Shown here: positions 19,829 to 29,738 of the stretch, in pieces
Position numbering within the stretch: the first letter of the stretch is position 1
Layout of the letters: each line of letters opens with the position of its first letter
DNA from: Bradyrhizobium sp.
GTDB lineage: Bacteria > Pseudomonadota > Alphaproteobacteria > Rhizobiales > Xanthobacteraceae
Length of the DNA stretch: 57,823 nt
Reading direction: 5' to 3'
NCBI RefSeq assembly: GCF_004799445.1
Contig: NZ_SSNA01000146.1
Location: forward strand, 1 to 57,823
The notes under the pieces: model-generated
Databases searched by the model: none
What the model saw: the letters and a program-made list of their open reading frames with translations, nothing else
Told to the model about the DNA's origin: nothing
Translations under genes and position numbers: made by a program

Positions 19829-20623
19829 ATGATGAATGATGGTGCGATCAAATCCCAACCTGCCGCGGCCCATCCCGACGAATCGGCCGCGATCGAGGTT
19901 GCGCACCTGATAAAATTCTACAAGACCACCCGCGCCGTCGACGATGTGTCGTTCCGCATCAGCCGCGGCAGCATCACGGGGCTGCTCGGCGGCAATGGCG
20001 CCGGAAAGACCACGACGATTGCCATGATCATGGGGCTGGTGCTGCCGAGTTCGGGGCGCATCCGGGTGCTGGGCTATCCGATGCCGGAGCAGAGCGCCGA
20101 GGTGCTGGGCCGGATGAATTTCGAAAGTCCCTATGTCGATATGCCGATGCGGCTCACGGTGCGGCAGAATCTCACCATCTTCGGCCGCCTCTACGCCGTC
20201 GAGAATCTGCGCGAACGCATCGAGAAACTCGCCGCCGATCTCGATCTTGGCGATTTCCTCGACCGCGCCAACGGCAAACTCTCCGCCGGGCAAAAGACCC
20301 GCGTGGCGCTGGCCAAGGCGCTGATCAATCAACCCGAATTGCTGTTGCTGGACGAACCGACGGCATCGCTCGATCCCGACACCGCCGACTGGATCAGGCA
20401 GCACCTCGAGACCTACCGCAGGGAAAACGGCGCGACCATCCTGTTGGCATCGCATAACATGCTTGAAGTGGAACGGCTGTGCGACCGCGTCATCATCATG
20501 AAACGCGGCCGCATCGAGGACGACGACAGCCCGGACAGGATCATGGCCCGCTACAACCGGACGACACTGGAAGAAGTGTTTCTCGATGTCGCGCGCGGCC
20601 GCGTTCAAGAAGGCACGCCGTGA
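19829..20623 (+). CDS. ABC transporter ATP-binding protein
   Basis: The 264-residue ATPase has Walker A GGNGAGKTT (about residues 53-61), signature LSAGQKTR in place of LSGGQ, Walker B LLLLDEPTASLD, and the H-loop LLASHNM. It is of the drug/antibiotic or NodI-like type that pairs with ABC-2 permeases. Its stop codon overlaps the GTG start of the permease by four bases, so the two are translationally coupled. Exported substrate unknown. Confidence 0.9.
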   Translation: MMNDGAIKSQPAAAHPDESAAIEVAHLIKFYKTTRAVDDVSFRISRGSITGLLGGNGAGKTTTIAMIMGLVLPSSGRIRVLGYPMPEQSAEVLGRMNFESPYVDMPMRLTVRQNLTIFGRLYAVENLRERIEKLAADLDLGDFLDRANGKLSAGQKTRVALAKALINQPELLLLDEPTASLDPDTADWIRQHLETYRRENGATILLASHNMLEVERLCDRVIIMKRGRIEDDDSPDRIMARYNRTTLEEVFLDVARGRVQEGTP

Positions 20624-21438
20624 GCAGGCTGGTCATGGTCGGGGGTATCGCGCCGCATCGGATCAACGCGATGGTGCTGCGCTACTGTTATCTCCTGATG
20701 TCGTCGTGGCCGCGGCTGCTGGAATTGCTCTATTGGCCGGCGCTGCAGATCGTCACCTGGGGTTTCCTGCAGAACTACATCTCGCAGAATGCCGGGTTTT
20801 TCGCCCGCGCCGGCGGCACGCTGGTCGGCGCGGTGATCCTGTGGGACATCCTGTTTCGCGGCCAGCTCGGCTTTTCGATCTCGTTTCTCGAGGAGATGTG
20901 GGCGCGCAATCTCGGCAACCTGATGATGAGCCCGCTAAAGCCGATCGAGTTGCTGATCGCGCTGATGATCATGAGCCTGATCCGGCTCGCGATCGGCGTC
21001 ATTCCGATGACGCTGCTGGCGATGATCTTCTTCGACTTCAACCTCTACGGCATCGGACTGCCGCTGATCGCGTTCTTCTGCAACCTGATTTTCACCAGCT
21101 GGTCGGTGGGGATCTTCGTCTCGGGGCTGGTGCTCCGCCACGGCCTCGGTGCCGAAAGCATCGTCTGGACGCTGATGTTCGGCCTGATGCCCTTGTCCTG
21201 CATTTACTATCCGGTGACGGTGCTGCCGCACTGGCTGCAATATGTCGCCTGGGCGTTGCCGCCGACTTACGTGTTCGAGGGCATGCGGGCGCTGTTGATG
21301 GACCACGTGTTTCGCGCCGACCTGATGTTGGATGCGCTCGCCATCAACGTCGTGCTGTTTATGGCGTCATTTGCGACATTTCTTGTGCTTTTGCGCAGCG
21401 CGCGGCGGCACGGGTCGCTGATCCAGAGTGGTGAATAG
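20620..21438 (+). CDS. ABC-2 type transporter permease
   Basis: The roughly 272-residue integral membrane protein has six hydrophobic segments and typical ABC-2 sequence 'LEEMWARNLGNLMMSPLKPI' and 'ALPPTYVFEGMRALLMD'. The start is GTG at 20620 within the ATPase stop (GTGA overlap); an ATG at 20635 is an alternative. With the upstream ATPase it forms a simple exporter. No accessory binding or membrane-fusion protein is seen. Confidence 0.88.
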   Translation: MSRLVMVGGIAPHRINAMVLRYCYLLMSSWPRLLELLYWPALQIVTWGFLQNYISQNAGFFARAGGTLVGAVILWDILFRGQLGFSISFLEEMWARNLGNLMMSPLKPIELLIALMIMSLIRLAIGVIPMTLLAMIFFDFNLYGIGLPLIAFFCNLIFTSWSVGIFVSGLVLRHGLGAESIVWTLMFGLMPLSCIYYPVTVLPHWLQYVAWALPPTYVFEGMRALLMDHVFRADLMLDALAINVVLFMASFATFLVLLRSARRHGSLIQSGE

Positions 21439-21561
21439 CGGGCTTTTACGGGGGATTTTAGCTGTGATCAGCTTGTATGCCGCGTAGAAATACCGATCTG
21501 TGCATTGACGCTTTATTACGCATTCGGCACTATGCTGCGATGCAAAAGAGGTGAGGACTAA

Positions 21562-22890
21562 ATGCCGATTGGTGAATTTGGCGGCGCACCGCCACTGGTG
21601 GCCGAAGGCAGTCCGGCGGTTACGACGCCGATGTACTGGATGTACGAAATGGCGCATGCGTCGCTCAATCCCGCGCGCGCCGTTACCGACGCCACGAAAA
21701 TCCTGTTTCAGAATCCGCTCAATCCGTGGTCGCATACCGAGTTCGGCAAATCCGTCGCCGCCGGCTGCGAGCTGTTCGAGCGGACCACGCGCCGCTACGG
21801 CAAGCCCGAATGGGGCCTCACTGACACCGATGTGAACGGCATCCGCACCCCGATCGAAGTGCGGGTCATCTGGGAAAAGCCGTTCTGCCGTCTGTTGTAC
21901 TTCGATCGCAAGCTGACGCGTGCGTTGCGCGCGCCCCAGCCGAGGGTGCTGATCGTGGCGCCGATGTCCGGTCACTATGCGACGCTGTTGCGCGGCACGG
22001 TGGAGGCGTTCCTGCCGACCCATGAGGTCTACATCACCGACTGGGCCGATGCGCGGATGGTTCCGCTGACGGAGGGCCGGTTCGATCTGGACGATTATGT
22101 CGATTACGTCATCGAGATGCTGCACGTGCTCGGCGGCAACATGCATGTCATCGCGGTGTGCCAGCCTTCGGTGCCGGTCGTGGCGGCGGTCTCGATCATG
22201 GAAGCCGAGAACGATCCCTACGTTCCGGTTTCGATGACGCTGATGGGCGGTCCGATCGATACGAGGCGCAATCCGACGGCGGTCAACAACCTTGCCGCCG
22301 AGCGCGGCATCGACTGGTTTCGCAATCACGTCATCACCAAGGTGCCGTTTCCGCATCCGGGAGTCATGCGCGACGTCTATCCGGGCTTCCTGCAGCTTAA
22401 CGGCTTCATCAGCATGAACCTCGACCGCCACATGGACGCCCACAAGGACCTGTTCAGGAATCTGGTGAAAGGCGACGGCGACCTGGTCGACAAGCACCGC
22501 GACTTCTATGACGAATATCTCGCGGTGATGGATCTGTCGGCGGAGTATTACCTGCAGACCGTCGATACCGTGTTCGTCAAGCACGCTTTGCCGAAGGGCG
22601 AGATGACCCATCGCGGCAAGCTGGTCGACCCGTCGAAGGTCAGGCGCGCCGCGTTGATGACGGTGGAAGGCGAGCACGACGACATTTCCGGGCTCGGGCA
22701 AACCGAGGCGACCCACGCGCTCTGCAGTTCGATCCCCAATCACCGCCGGGTGCATTATGTGCAAAAGGGCGTCGGCCACTACGGCGTCTTCAACGGCTCG
22801 CGCTTCAAATCGGAAATCGTGCCACGGATTTCCGATTTCATGATGTCGGCGGCAAATGTGAAGCCTTCATTGGCTTATGCCGCGGAGTAA
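21562..22890 (+). CDS. phaZ: Intracellular polyhydroxyalkanoate depolymerase
   Basis: The 442-residue protein matches the PhaZ1 type that mobilises intracellular PHB granules. It has the sequence VIAVCQPSVP with Cys200 replacing the serine of a lipase box, a hallmark of this family. 'WILTD'-like DWADARMVPL and the C-terminal His region VGHYGVFNGSRF are also present. There is no signal peptide, as expected for granule-associated enzymes. AGAGGTGAGG lies ahead of the ATG. The 123-base upstream gap holds nothing I recognise. Confidence 0.9.
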   Translation: MPIGEFGGAPPLVAEGSPAVTTPMYWMYEMAHASLNPARAVTDATKILFQNPLNPWSHTEFGKSVAAGCELFERTTRRYGKPEWGLTDTDVNGIRTPIEVRVIWEKPFCRLLYFDRKLTRALRAPQPRVLIVAPMSGHYATLLRGTVEAFLPTHEVYITDWADARMVPLTEGRFDLDDYVDYVIEMLHVLGGNMHVIAVCQPSVPVVAAVSIMEAENDPYVPVSMTLMGGPIDTRRNPTAVNNLAAERGIDWFRNHVITKVPFPHPGVMRDVYPGFLQLNGFISMNLDRHMDAHKDLFRNLVKGDGDLVDKHRDFYDEYLAVMDLSAEYYLQTVDTVFVKHALPKGEMTHRGKLVDPSKVRRAALMTVEGEHDDISGLGQTEATHALCSSIPNHRRVHYVQKGVGHYGVFNGSRFKSEIVPRISDFMMSAANVKPSLAYAAE

Positions 22891-23213
22891 GCCGCCAATC
22901 TGGCGACTTCGATGCGGAATAGCCGGTTCGAGAACGAATCGGGCGTGATTCGAGGGGTGGGGTAACCCCCTGAATTGGCCTGCGGAAAGCCCGATTCCGG
23001 GGACCGCGAAAGAATGAGTTTCACCTCACTCCTTGGGGTGCTTGGCCAAGCGGCTTCGGGGCGGATTTTTTTTGTTCCGGGCCCATCCTATAGGGCCGGC
23101 TGGCCGGCCAACCCCTGTATATTGGGCAAATGATTTGTTTTTGCGCCGAGCGATTTCACTGGCGGCGGATATGGCAGAATCCGGGCGAACTTCTGATCCC
23201 CGGAATCGCAGAC
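22891..23213. other. Non-coding gap of 323 bases
   Basis: No gene is seen. A short hairpin GGCCC-ATCCTATA-GGGCC (about 23081-23098) and a run of eight T (about 23067-23074) are present but not in terminator order for the left gene. The M48 gene frame is open upstream to 23130, but that extension is cysteine- and tryptophan-rich and not family-like. Confidence 0.5.
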
Positions 23214-23969
23214 ATGGCCACTCGCGCCCTCCTTTATCGGCGGCCTTACGAACCTTCGACTCTTCTGGTCAAGCACGGCTCGCAGATCTACTCGATTCGG
23301 CTGCGCCGCCATCGACGGGCGCGCCGCTACACCTTGCGCATTCATCCAAGCGACCGCGAAGCGATCCTGACCATGCCGCCACGTGGCAGCATCGCCGACG
23401 CCAAGGATTTCGCGCAGCGTCACGGCGGATGGATTGCCGCGCGCCTCGGCCGGTTGCCCAAGGCGGCGCCGTTTCTTCCGGGCACCCTGGTTCCGCTGCG
23501 CGGCGCCGCGCACAAGATCGTGCATCGCGCCGGCCAGCGCGGCACGGTGTGGACTGAAATGCGCGAAAGCGGCGAGCGGATTCTCTGCGTCGCAGGCGGT
23601 GCCGAACATATCGAGCGACGGGTGCATGATTACCTGAAGCGCGAAGCCCGCAAGGATCTGCACAAGGCGTCGCTGTCCTATGCCCAGGCCATGGGCGTGA
23701 AGGTCAAGCGGCTGTCGATTCGCGATCAGTCGAGCCGCTGGGGTTCGTGCACATCCGCCGGCTCGCTGTCGTTCTCGTGGCGACTGATCCTCGCGCCGCC
23801 TTACGTGCTGGACTACCTTGCCGCCCACGAGGTGGCCCATCTCGTCGAAATGAACCATTCGACGCGGTTCTGGAGGGTCGTCGCAAGGGCCTGCAGTCAC
23901 GTCGAGCGCGCCAAGACCTGGCTCGACACCCACGGCAACGACCTGCATCGCTATGGCATCCAGGACTAG
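23214..23969 (+). CDS. YgjP-type M48-like zinc metallopeptidase (DUF45)
   Basis: The 251-residue protein starts MATRALLYRRPYEP (ATG at 23214; upstream extension to 23130 rejected). The zinc site HEVAHLVEMNHS has HExxH, with a third ligand likely in FW. The conserved 'RDQSSRWGSCTSAGSLSFSW' is the signature of the YgjP/DUF45 group. It is predicted soluble. In other bacteria the gene is often a single-gene unit, as here. The physiological substrate is unknown. Confidence 0.88.
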   Translation: MATRALLYRRPYEPSTLLVKHGSQIYSIRLRRHRRARRYTLRIHPSDREAILTMPPRGSIADAKDFAQRHGGWIAARLGRLPKAAPFLPGTLVPLRGAAHKIVHRAGQRGTVWTEMRESGERILCVAGGAEHIERRVHDYLKREARKDLHKASLSYAQAMGVKVKRLSIRDQSSRWGSCTSAGSLSFSWRLILAPPYVLDYLAAHEVAHLVEMNHSTRFWRVVARACSHVERAKTWLDTHGNDLHRYGIQD

Positions 23970-24062
23970 GTTGCGCTAGCGCGCAAAGCCTCTCATCGAT
24001 CGAGCCGCCGCGGCAGCACGGCCGGCGCAGGTATGCGCTTTTGAGCCGTGCAAGAAATGCAT

Positions 24063-25496
24063 ATGGATGTTGTCAGGCGGCGTGTGGCGTTGGATAAGTC
24101 ACGCATGCAACGCGTGACAGTCCCGGGCGGAGCCGTAACGGCGGTTCTTATCCTTCTTCAGATGGCCGCAACCCCTGCCCGTGCCGATACCATGGAGGCC
24201 GCACTGCTGCGCGCCTACCAGAACAACCCGCAGCTCAATGCGCAACGTGCCACGGTGCGGGCCACCGATGAAAACGTGCCCCAGGCATTGTCCGGCTACC
24301 GCCCCAAGGTCGCCGTCACTGCGAGCGGCGGCGCCCAATACACCAACCAACTCGCTATAGGTTCGACCGGCCGGAAGCTCGAAGACGGGCCGCAGAGCCC
24401 TCACGCGGTGGGCGTCACGGTGACCCAGACGCTGTTCAACGGCAATCAAACCGCCAACAAGACCCGGGCCGCGGAGAGCCAGGTCTCGGGAGCGCGGGAA
24501 GGCCTGCGGCTCATGGAACAGTCGGTTCTGCTGGCGGCGGCGACCATCTACATGGACTACCTGCGCGATGCCGCCATTCTGGAGGTCCAGCGCAATAACA
24601 CGCGGGTTCTTGAGGTAACCCTCAAACAGACCCGCGATCGGTACAGTGCCGGGCTGGTCACCCCGACCGACGTTGCGCAATCCGAAGCGCAGCTTGCGGC
24701 AGGCCGCAGCCAGGAATTCGCCGCCGAGGCCACTTTGACGACGACGCGCGCGAACTTTCGCCGCATCATCGGCACCGAACCGGCGCAACTCGCGCCGGGT
24801 TCCCCGGTGGACCGCTATTTGCCGGCAACGCTGCAAGGCGCCATCGCGCTCAGCCTGGCGGAAAACCCCAACGTGACGGCCGCGATGTTCGGCATCGACG
24901 TCGGTTTTCTCAATGTGAAAGTCAACGAGGGGGCGTTGTTTCCGAGCGTCACGCTGCAGGCCAGCGCTCAGAAGAGCTGGCAACAGACCATCACGTCGAT
25001 AAAGCTATCCAGCGCTGCGGCGGCCGCCCAGGTGAGCGTGCCGATCTATCAGGGCGGCGCGGAATATTCGCTGATACGGCAGTCGAAGGAAACGCTCGAG
25101 CGGCAGCGCCTCAATCTCGAGCAGGTTCGCGATCAGGCGAGGGCCGATCTTGTCACGGCCTGGGGCCAGCTGTTGGCGGGCAAGGCGCAGGTCGCATCCG
25201 CGCAAGCCCAGGTCACGGCGTCGGAGATCGCGCTGCTCGGCACGAGAAAGGAAGCAACCGTCGGCCAGCGTACCGTGCTCGACGTGCTGAACGCGCAGCA
25301 GGCGCTGGTCAACGCCCGCGTCGCGCTGGTGACTGCGGAGCATGATCGCGTGGTCGCGTCGTATGCTGTCTTGAACACCATAGGACGATTATCGCCCCAG
25401 GTGCTCCGTCTCGCCACGCCGGTCTACGATCCGGGCGTTCATTATCATCAGGTGCGCGACAACTGGTTCGGCGTTCGCACTCCCGACGGCCGCTGA
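24063..25496 (+). CDS. TolC-family outer membrane channel protein
   Basis: The roughly 477-residue product has a signal peptide ending ATPARA. The TolC fold follows with two coiled outer membrane efflux protein repeats (about 45-240 and 255-450). The motif VGQRTVLDVLNAQQ and 'AGLVTPTDVAQSEAQLAAG' are diagnostic for type I secretion/efflux channels. The start is uncertain: GTG 24048, ATG 24063 and ATG 24105 are all in frame, and the last gives the shortest conventional signal peptide. No inner membrane partner is adjacent. It converges on the penicillin-binding protein gene with 13 bases between stops. Confidence 0.9.
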   Translation: MDVVRRRVALDKSRMQRVTVPGGAVTAVLILLQMAATPARADTMEAALLRAYQNNPQLNAQRATVRATDENVPQALSGYRPKVAVTASGGAQYTNQLAIGSTGRKLEDGPQSPHAVGVTVTQTLFNGNQTANKTRAAESQVSGAREGLRLMEQSVLLAAATIYMDYLRDAAILEVQRNNTRVLEVTLKQTRDRYSAGLVTPTDVAQSEAQLAAGRSQEFAAEATLTTTRANFRRIIGTEPAQLAPGSPVDRYLPATLQGAIALSLAENPNVTAAMFGIDVGFLNVKVNEGALFPSVTLQASAQKSWQQTITSIKLSSAAAAAQVSVPIYQGGAEYSLIRQSKETLERQRLNLEQVRDQARADLVTAWGQLLAGKAQVASAQAQVTASEIALLGTRKEATVGQRTVLDVLNAQQALVNARVALVTAEHDRVVASYAVLNTIGRLSPQVLRLATPVYDPGVHYHQVRDNWFGVRTPDGR

Positions 25497-25509
25497 ATCC
25501 GGCAAGCGT

Positions 25510-27717
25510 TTATCGCCCGAACAGCCGGTCCATCAGCCAGCCGTCGAGCCCGCTCGCCGCCCCGGGACGAACCGAGGCGCGCGTCGGCGCCGGCCGGCCT
25601 GCGATGATTGCCGGCGGCTGCGGCGAGTTGACCGCCGCCACGCTGGTTTGCGGCAGAGCTTGCGCGAGATTCGAGAACAAGCCGCCGGCTTGCGAGGCCG
25701 GCAAGGCCGCGACCGGCACGCCCTGGTGGGCTGCTTTCATAAATCGGGTCCAGATTTCCACCGGCAAGCCGCCGCCGGTTGCCTTTTTGGTCGGCGAATT
25801 GTCGTCGTTGCCGAGCCAGACGCCGGTCACGAGATTGGCGGTGTAGCCGATGAACCAGGCGTCGCGAAAATCCTGGCTGGTGCCGGTCTTGCCGGCGGCC
25901 ATCCAGCCCGGAAGCTCGGCCTTGTGCGCGGTGCCGCTGAGCAGCGTCTCCTGCATCATGGTGTTCATGGCAGCGACATTGCGCGGTTCGATCACCTGGC
26001 CAAGCTGGTCGGCGGGCCGCGCATACAGCAACTTGCCCTCGACAGTGCGGATCTTGTTGACGACATGCGGCGAGATGCCGAGGCCACCATTGGCAAACGG
26101 CGCGTAAGCGCCGACCAGTTCGACAAGCGAGACCTCGGAGGTGCCGAGCGCGATCGAAGCATTGGCATCCAGCTTCGATGAAATGCCGAGCCGGTGCGCG
26201 GTACGCACCACATTCTTCGGCCCCACTTCCAGCCCGAGCCGTACCGCCACCGTATTGAGCGACATCGCCAGCGCCTGCGTCAGCGTCACCGCGCCGAAAT
26301 ATTCGTGGCTGTAGTTCTCGGGTTTCCAGCCCTTGACGTCGAGCGGTGCGTCCTGCCGGATCGTCTCCGGCGTCAGGCCGGCTTCGATCGCCGTGAGATA
26401 GACAAAGGGCTTGAAGGCCGAACCCGGCTGCCGCCTGGCGGTCACCGCCCGGTTGTACTGGCTTTCGGCGTAGTTGCGGCCGCCGACCATGGCGCGCACC
26501 GCGCCGTCCGGCGTCATCGCCACCAGCGCGCCCTGGCTGACGTTGAATTTCACGCTTTTCGCCGCGAGTTCGTCAATCACGGCGGCCTCCGCGACCGCCT
26601 GCAGTTTCGGATCGATGGAGGTTTCGACCACGACGCTCTGGTCGATCTGGCCGATCAGATCGTCGAGCACTTCGCCGATCCAGTCCGCCACATAATTGAC
26701 GGTGCCGGCGCCCACCGGCTTCACATGATAGGAGGGATGCCCGATCGAGGCCTGCGCCTGGGCCTCGGTGATGAATTTGGCGTCGGCCATGGCGGTGAGC
26801 ACCGTCTGCGCGCGCTGCTCGGCGCCTTCCGGGTTGCGGTTGGGCGCCAGCCGCGACGGCGACTTCACCAGGCCTGCGAGCATCGCCGCCTCCGCCAGCG
26901 TCACGTTCTTGGCGGACTTGCCGAAATAGCGTTGCGCTGCGGCCTCGACGCCATAGGCGCCGGAACCGAAATAGACCCGGTTGAGGTAGAGTTCGAGAAT
27001 CTCGGCCTTGGAGTGCTTGCGCTCCAGCCAGAACGCCAGTTCGACTTCCTGCAATTTCCTCTGAAACGTGCGCTCCTGGGTCAGGAACAGATTCTTGGCC
27101 AGCTGCTGGGTGAGCGTCGAGCCGCCTTGCGAAACGCCGCGATGCAGGATGTTCGTCACCGCCGCCCGCGCGATGCCAAGAGGATCGACGCCGTAATGCG
27201 AATAGAAGCGGCGGTCCTCGATGGCGATGAAGGCCTTCGGCAAATAGGGCGGCAGATCCTTCAGCGCGATGTTGGCGCCGGCCATTTCGCCCCGGGTGGC
27301 CAGCACGCTGCCGTCGAGGCCGGTGATTTGGATCGTTGGCGGCCGTTTCGGGATTTCAAGCGACTGGATCGGCGGCAGATGCGCGCCGACCCAGACCATG
27401 ACGCCAACCACCGCGATCGCGCCCCACAGGCCGAGCACCGCGCCCCAATAGAACAGGCGAAACAGACCGCCGCGCGCCCGGCCGCCAGCTTTGCGCTTGC
27501 GGCTGGACCGGCTGGCGCGGGGCTTGCGCTCGCGCGGAGCCTCGTCGTCGTCGCAATCGCTGTCGATGGGCTTGCGCCTGGGCAAGGGCTTCTTCGGTTT
27601 GTCTTCTCCGGCCGGCGCCACGCGATCCTGCGGACCGAGACGCAATTCGGCGAGCGAAGCGGCGAGGCCGAATTGCGGCTCCTTGCGTCCGCCGCCTTTT
27701 TTTCGTCCCCACGCCAT
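25510..27717 (-). CDS. Class A penicillin-binding protein (PBP1A family)
   Basis: The 735-residue bifunctional peptidoglycan synthase has a long basic cytoplasmic N-terminus (to about 83) and one membrane anchor (about 84-112). The GT51 glycosyltransferase carries EDRRFYSHYGVD, GGSTLTQQLAKNLFL and RKLQEVELAFWLER. The transpeptidase follows, with SxxK in RQPGSAFKPF, SxN in MSLNTVAV and KTG in AAGKTGTSQDF. A low-complexity tail of about 65 residues ends the protein. It acts at the outer face of the inner membrane. It stands alone. Confidence 0.93.
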   Translation of the reverse strand: MAWGRKKGGGRKEPQFGLAASLAELRLGPQDRVAPAGEDKPKKPLPRRKPIDSDCDDDEAPRERKPRASRSSRKRKAGGRARGGLFRLFYWGAVLGLWGAIAVVGVMVWVGAHLPPIQSLEIPKRPPTIQITGLDGSVLATRGEMAGANIALKDLPPYLPKAFIAIEDRRFYSHYGVDPLGIARAAVTNILHRGVSQGGSTLTQQLAKNLFLTQERTFQRKLQEVELAFWLERKHSKAEILELYLNRVYFGSGAYGVEAAAQRYFGKSAKNVTLAEAAMLAGLVKSPSRLAPNRNPEGAEQRAQTVLTAMADAKFITEAQAQASIGHPSYHVKPVGAGTVNYVADWIGEVLDDLIGQIDQSVVVETSIDPKLQAVAEAAVIDELAAKSVKFNVSQGALVAMTPDGAVRAMVGGRNYAESQYNRAVTARRQPGSAFKPFVYLTAIEAGLTPETIRQDAPLDVKGWKPENYSHEYFGAVTLTQALAMSLNTVAVRLGLEVGPKNVVRTAHRLGISSKLDANASIALGTSEVSLVELVGAYAPFANGGLGISPHVVNKIRTVEGKLLYARPADQLGQVIEPRNVAAMNTMMQETLLSGTAHKAELPGWMAAGKTGTSQDFRDAWFIGYTANLVTGVWLGNDDNSPTKKATGGGLPVEIWTRFMKAAHQGVPVAALPASQAGGLFSNLAQALPQTSVAAVNSPQPPAIIAGRPAPTRASVRPGAASGLDGWLMDRLFGR

Positions 27718-27931
27718 ACGCGAACGCCCACACCGTCAGATGCGGGCCAAGGTAGCGGGGCGGGTTTAAAGCCGTCTTAAACGATGGTTAATCGAAACGC
27801 CCGCCGCGATGCGTAACTGCCTGACGGACAAGGCGTTCAGAGACGCTTAACCCTACCGCGGGCGAGAATTTGAGGCCGATCGCGAGCAGCGTTCGCGATG
27901 GCACCGCTGCAGGCTATCAGGACGGAGCGCC

Positions 27932-29158
27932 TCAGCCGGCGGGGCCGCTGTCCTCGAGGATGGGGCCGAACAGCTCCCAGCGCTCGCCGTTGAATTTCAT
28001 CATCTGCAACTGCTTGTTGACCCGATAATCGTTGGGCGTGGTGTTGCCGACGATGCCGGGCAGCGAGAGGTCCAACTGAACATTCTTCAGATTGGTGGCC
28101 TGCCTGAGCACGTTTTCGCGGGTCAGATCGTCGCCGCACTGTTTCAAGACATGGACCATCAGCTGCGCCGTGCTGTAGCCATAGGTATTGAAGCTGGAAT
28201 TCTTGTCGCCTTCCGGAAAATACTTCGCCATGAAGTCGAAATATCTCTTCATGCCCGGATCGTCTTTCCAGGTCGGATCGAGCGGATCCTTGCCGTAGTT
28301 GACGCTGATCACGCCCTTGGAGGCCTCCAGGCCGGCAGGCTGCATCACCGCGCCCACCGACGTGGCGTTGATGTCGAGGATATGCACCGGCTTCCAGCCG
28401 AGTTCGGCGTTCTTCTTGATCGCCTGCGCGGCAAATTTCGGCGTCGACGCGCTGAAGAACAGGTCGGCGCCGGCGGATTTCAGCTTGAGGATCTGCGAGT
28501 CGATGGTCGGGTCGGTCATTTCGTACGACGCCTCGGCCACGATCATCGTCGCGGCCTTGTCGCCGAGACCGGCCTTGACGCCGTTGAGATAGTCCCTGCC
28601 GAGGTCGTCGTTCTGGTAGAGGATGCCGACCTTGGCGTTCGGATATTGCTTGAGGATGTACTGGCCGTAGATGCGGCCCTCGACGAAGTAGTTGGGATTG
28701 AAGCCCAGCGTCCACGGAAAATTCTTCGGATCGGTGAATTTGGAGGCGCCGGTGGCGGCGAACAATTGCGGCACTTTCTTCGCATTGAGGTATTTCTGGA
28801 CCGCCGCGTTGGAGGGGGTGCCGATGATCTGGAAGGTCAGCAGCACCTCGTCGCTCTCGACCAGTTTGCGCACCTGCTCGACGGCCTTGGGGGGACTATA
28901 GGCGTCGTCATACTGGATCAGGTTGATCTTGCGGCCGTTCACGCCGCCCTGCTCGTTGATCATGTTGAAATAGGCCGCCTGGGTCTTGCCGATGGAGGCA
29001 TAGGCGGAGGCCGGGCCGCTGAACGGCACGGTCTGGCCGATCTTGATCTCGGTATCGGTCGCACCGGGGTCGTACTTTTTCTGCGCCTGGGCCGACGACG
29101 CCGATAGCGCGAGGACAACCGTCGCTGCTGTTACGAAATTGAAAAGGCTGTTCCTCAT
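27932..29158 (-). CDS. Branched-chain-amino-acid-type ABC binding protein
   Basis: The 408-residue periplasmic protein of the Peripla_BP_6 (LivK-like) family has a Sec signal MRNSLFNFVTAATVVLALSA ending SAQA. The mature start 'ATDTEIKIGQTVPFSGPAS' is typical. Later blocks include 'KVGILYQNDDLGRDYLNG'. No liv permease or ATPase genes lie beside it, so it is an orphan binding protein; such genes are abundant in Bradyrhizobium and often bind aromatic acids. Ligand not predictable. The 214-base gap to the penicillin-binding protein gene holds nothing recognised. Confidence 0.88.
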   Translation of the reverse strand: MRNSLFNFVTAATVVLALSASSAQAQKKYDPGATDTEIKIGQTVPFSGPASAYASIGKTQAAYFNMINEQGGVNGRKINLIQYDDAYSPPKAVEQVRKLVESDEVLLTFQIIGTPSNAAVQKYLNAKKVPQLFAATGASKFTDPKNFPWTLGFNPNYFVEGRIYGQYILKQYPNAKVGILYQNDDLGRDYLNGVKAGLGDKAATMIVAEASYEMTDPTIDSQILKLKSAGADLFFSASTPKFAAQAIKKNAELGWKPVHILDINATSVGAVMQPAGLEASKGVISVNYGKDPLDPTWKDDPGMKRYFDFMAKYFPEGDKNSSFNTYGYSTAQLMVHVLKQCGDDLTRENVLRQATNLKNVQLDLSLPGIVGNTTPNDYRVNKQLQMMKFNGERWELFGPILEDSGPAG

Positions 29159-29292
29159 GTCGTTGCCTCACCCGGGTTTTTGATTGTTCCGATGATCTGG
29201 TCCAACCGTAGTGGATGCCATCGCTGACAAGATATTGGATGAACGAATATGGCAACGCAAGGCGATGCGGACGCAGGATAATGAGAACGGTC

Positions 29293-29655
29293 TCACGCCA
29301 GCCAGAGCAGAGCCAGAGCGATGGCGGCCGGCATGGCCTGCACCAGCAGAATCCTGCGGCTGACCGTTGCCGCGCCATAGACGCCGGCGACGATCACGCA
29401 AAGCAGGAAGAACACCTTGATCTGGAAGGCGAAACCCGGACTGGCCTGAATCAGCCCCCAGGCCAGGCCGGCGGCGAGAAAGCCATTATAGAGGCCCTGG
29501 TTGGCGGCCAGGACCTTGGAATCGGCCGCCTTCTCGGGTGAATTTCGAAAGGTCTTCAGGCCGAGCGGTTTGGTCCAGAGGAACATCTCCAGAATCAGAA
29601 AATAGACGTGCAGCACGGCGACCAGCGCCACCAAAATGTTGGCAATTGCGTTCAT
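29293..29655 (-). CDS. DUF1304 family membrane protein
   Basis: The 120-residue protein has four hydrophobic segments and the DUF1304 motifs 'HVYFLILEMFLWTKP' near the N-terminus and 'ANQGLYNGFLAAGL' in the middle. It is integral to the inner membrane. The biochemical role of the family is unknown. It is divergent from the DUF1330 gene. Confidence 0.85.
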   Translation of the reverse strand: MNAIANILVALVAVLHVYFLILEMFLWTKPLGLKTFRNSPEKAADSKVLAANQGLYNGFLAAGLAWGLIQASPGFAFQIKVFFLLCVIVAGVYGAATVSRRILLVQAMPAAIALALLWLA

Positions 29656-29738
29656 TTGGCTCTCCCCCTAGACACCAAGCGATTGATCGCCTGCACCATG
29701 ATAGCACGCAGCGGCAGGTGATGGCTGGCAGTGAGGCA

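Noticed and set aside
21367..22779. 470-codon open frame on the - strand
   Set aside because: It is the antisense of phaZ; His/Arg/Asp-rich composition is typical of shadow frames.
22891..23213. Possible tRNA or riboswitch in the gap before the metallopeptidase gene
   Set aside because: No cloverleaf, anticodon arm or known riboswitch core could be built by eye.
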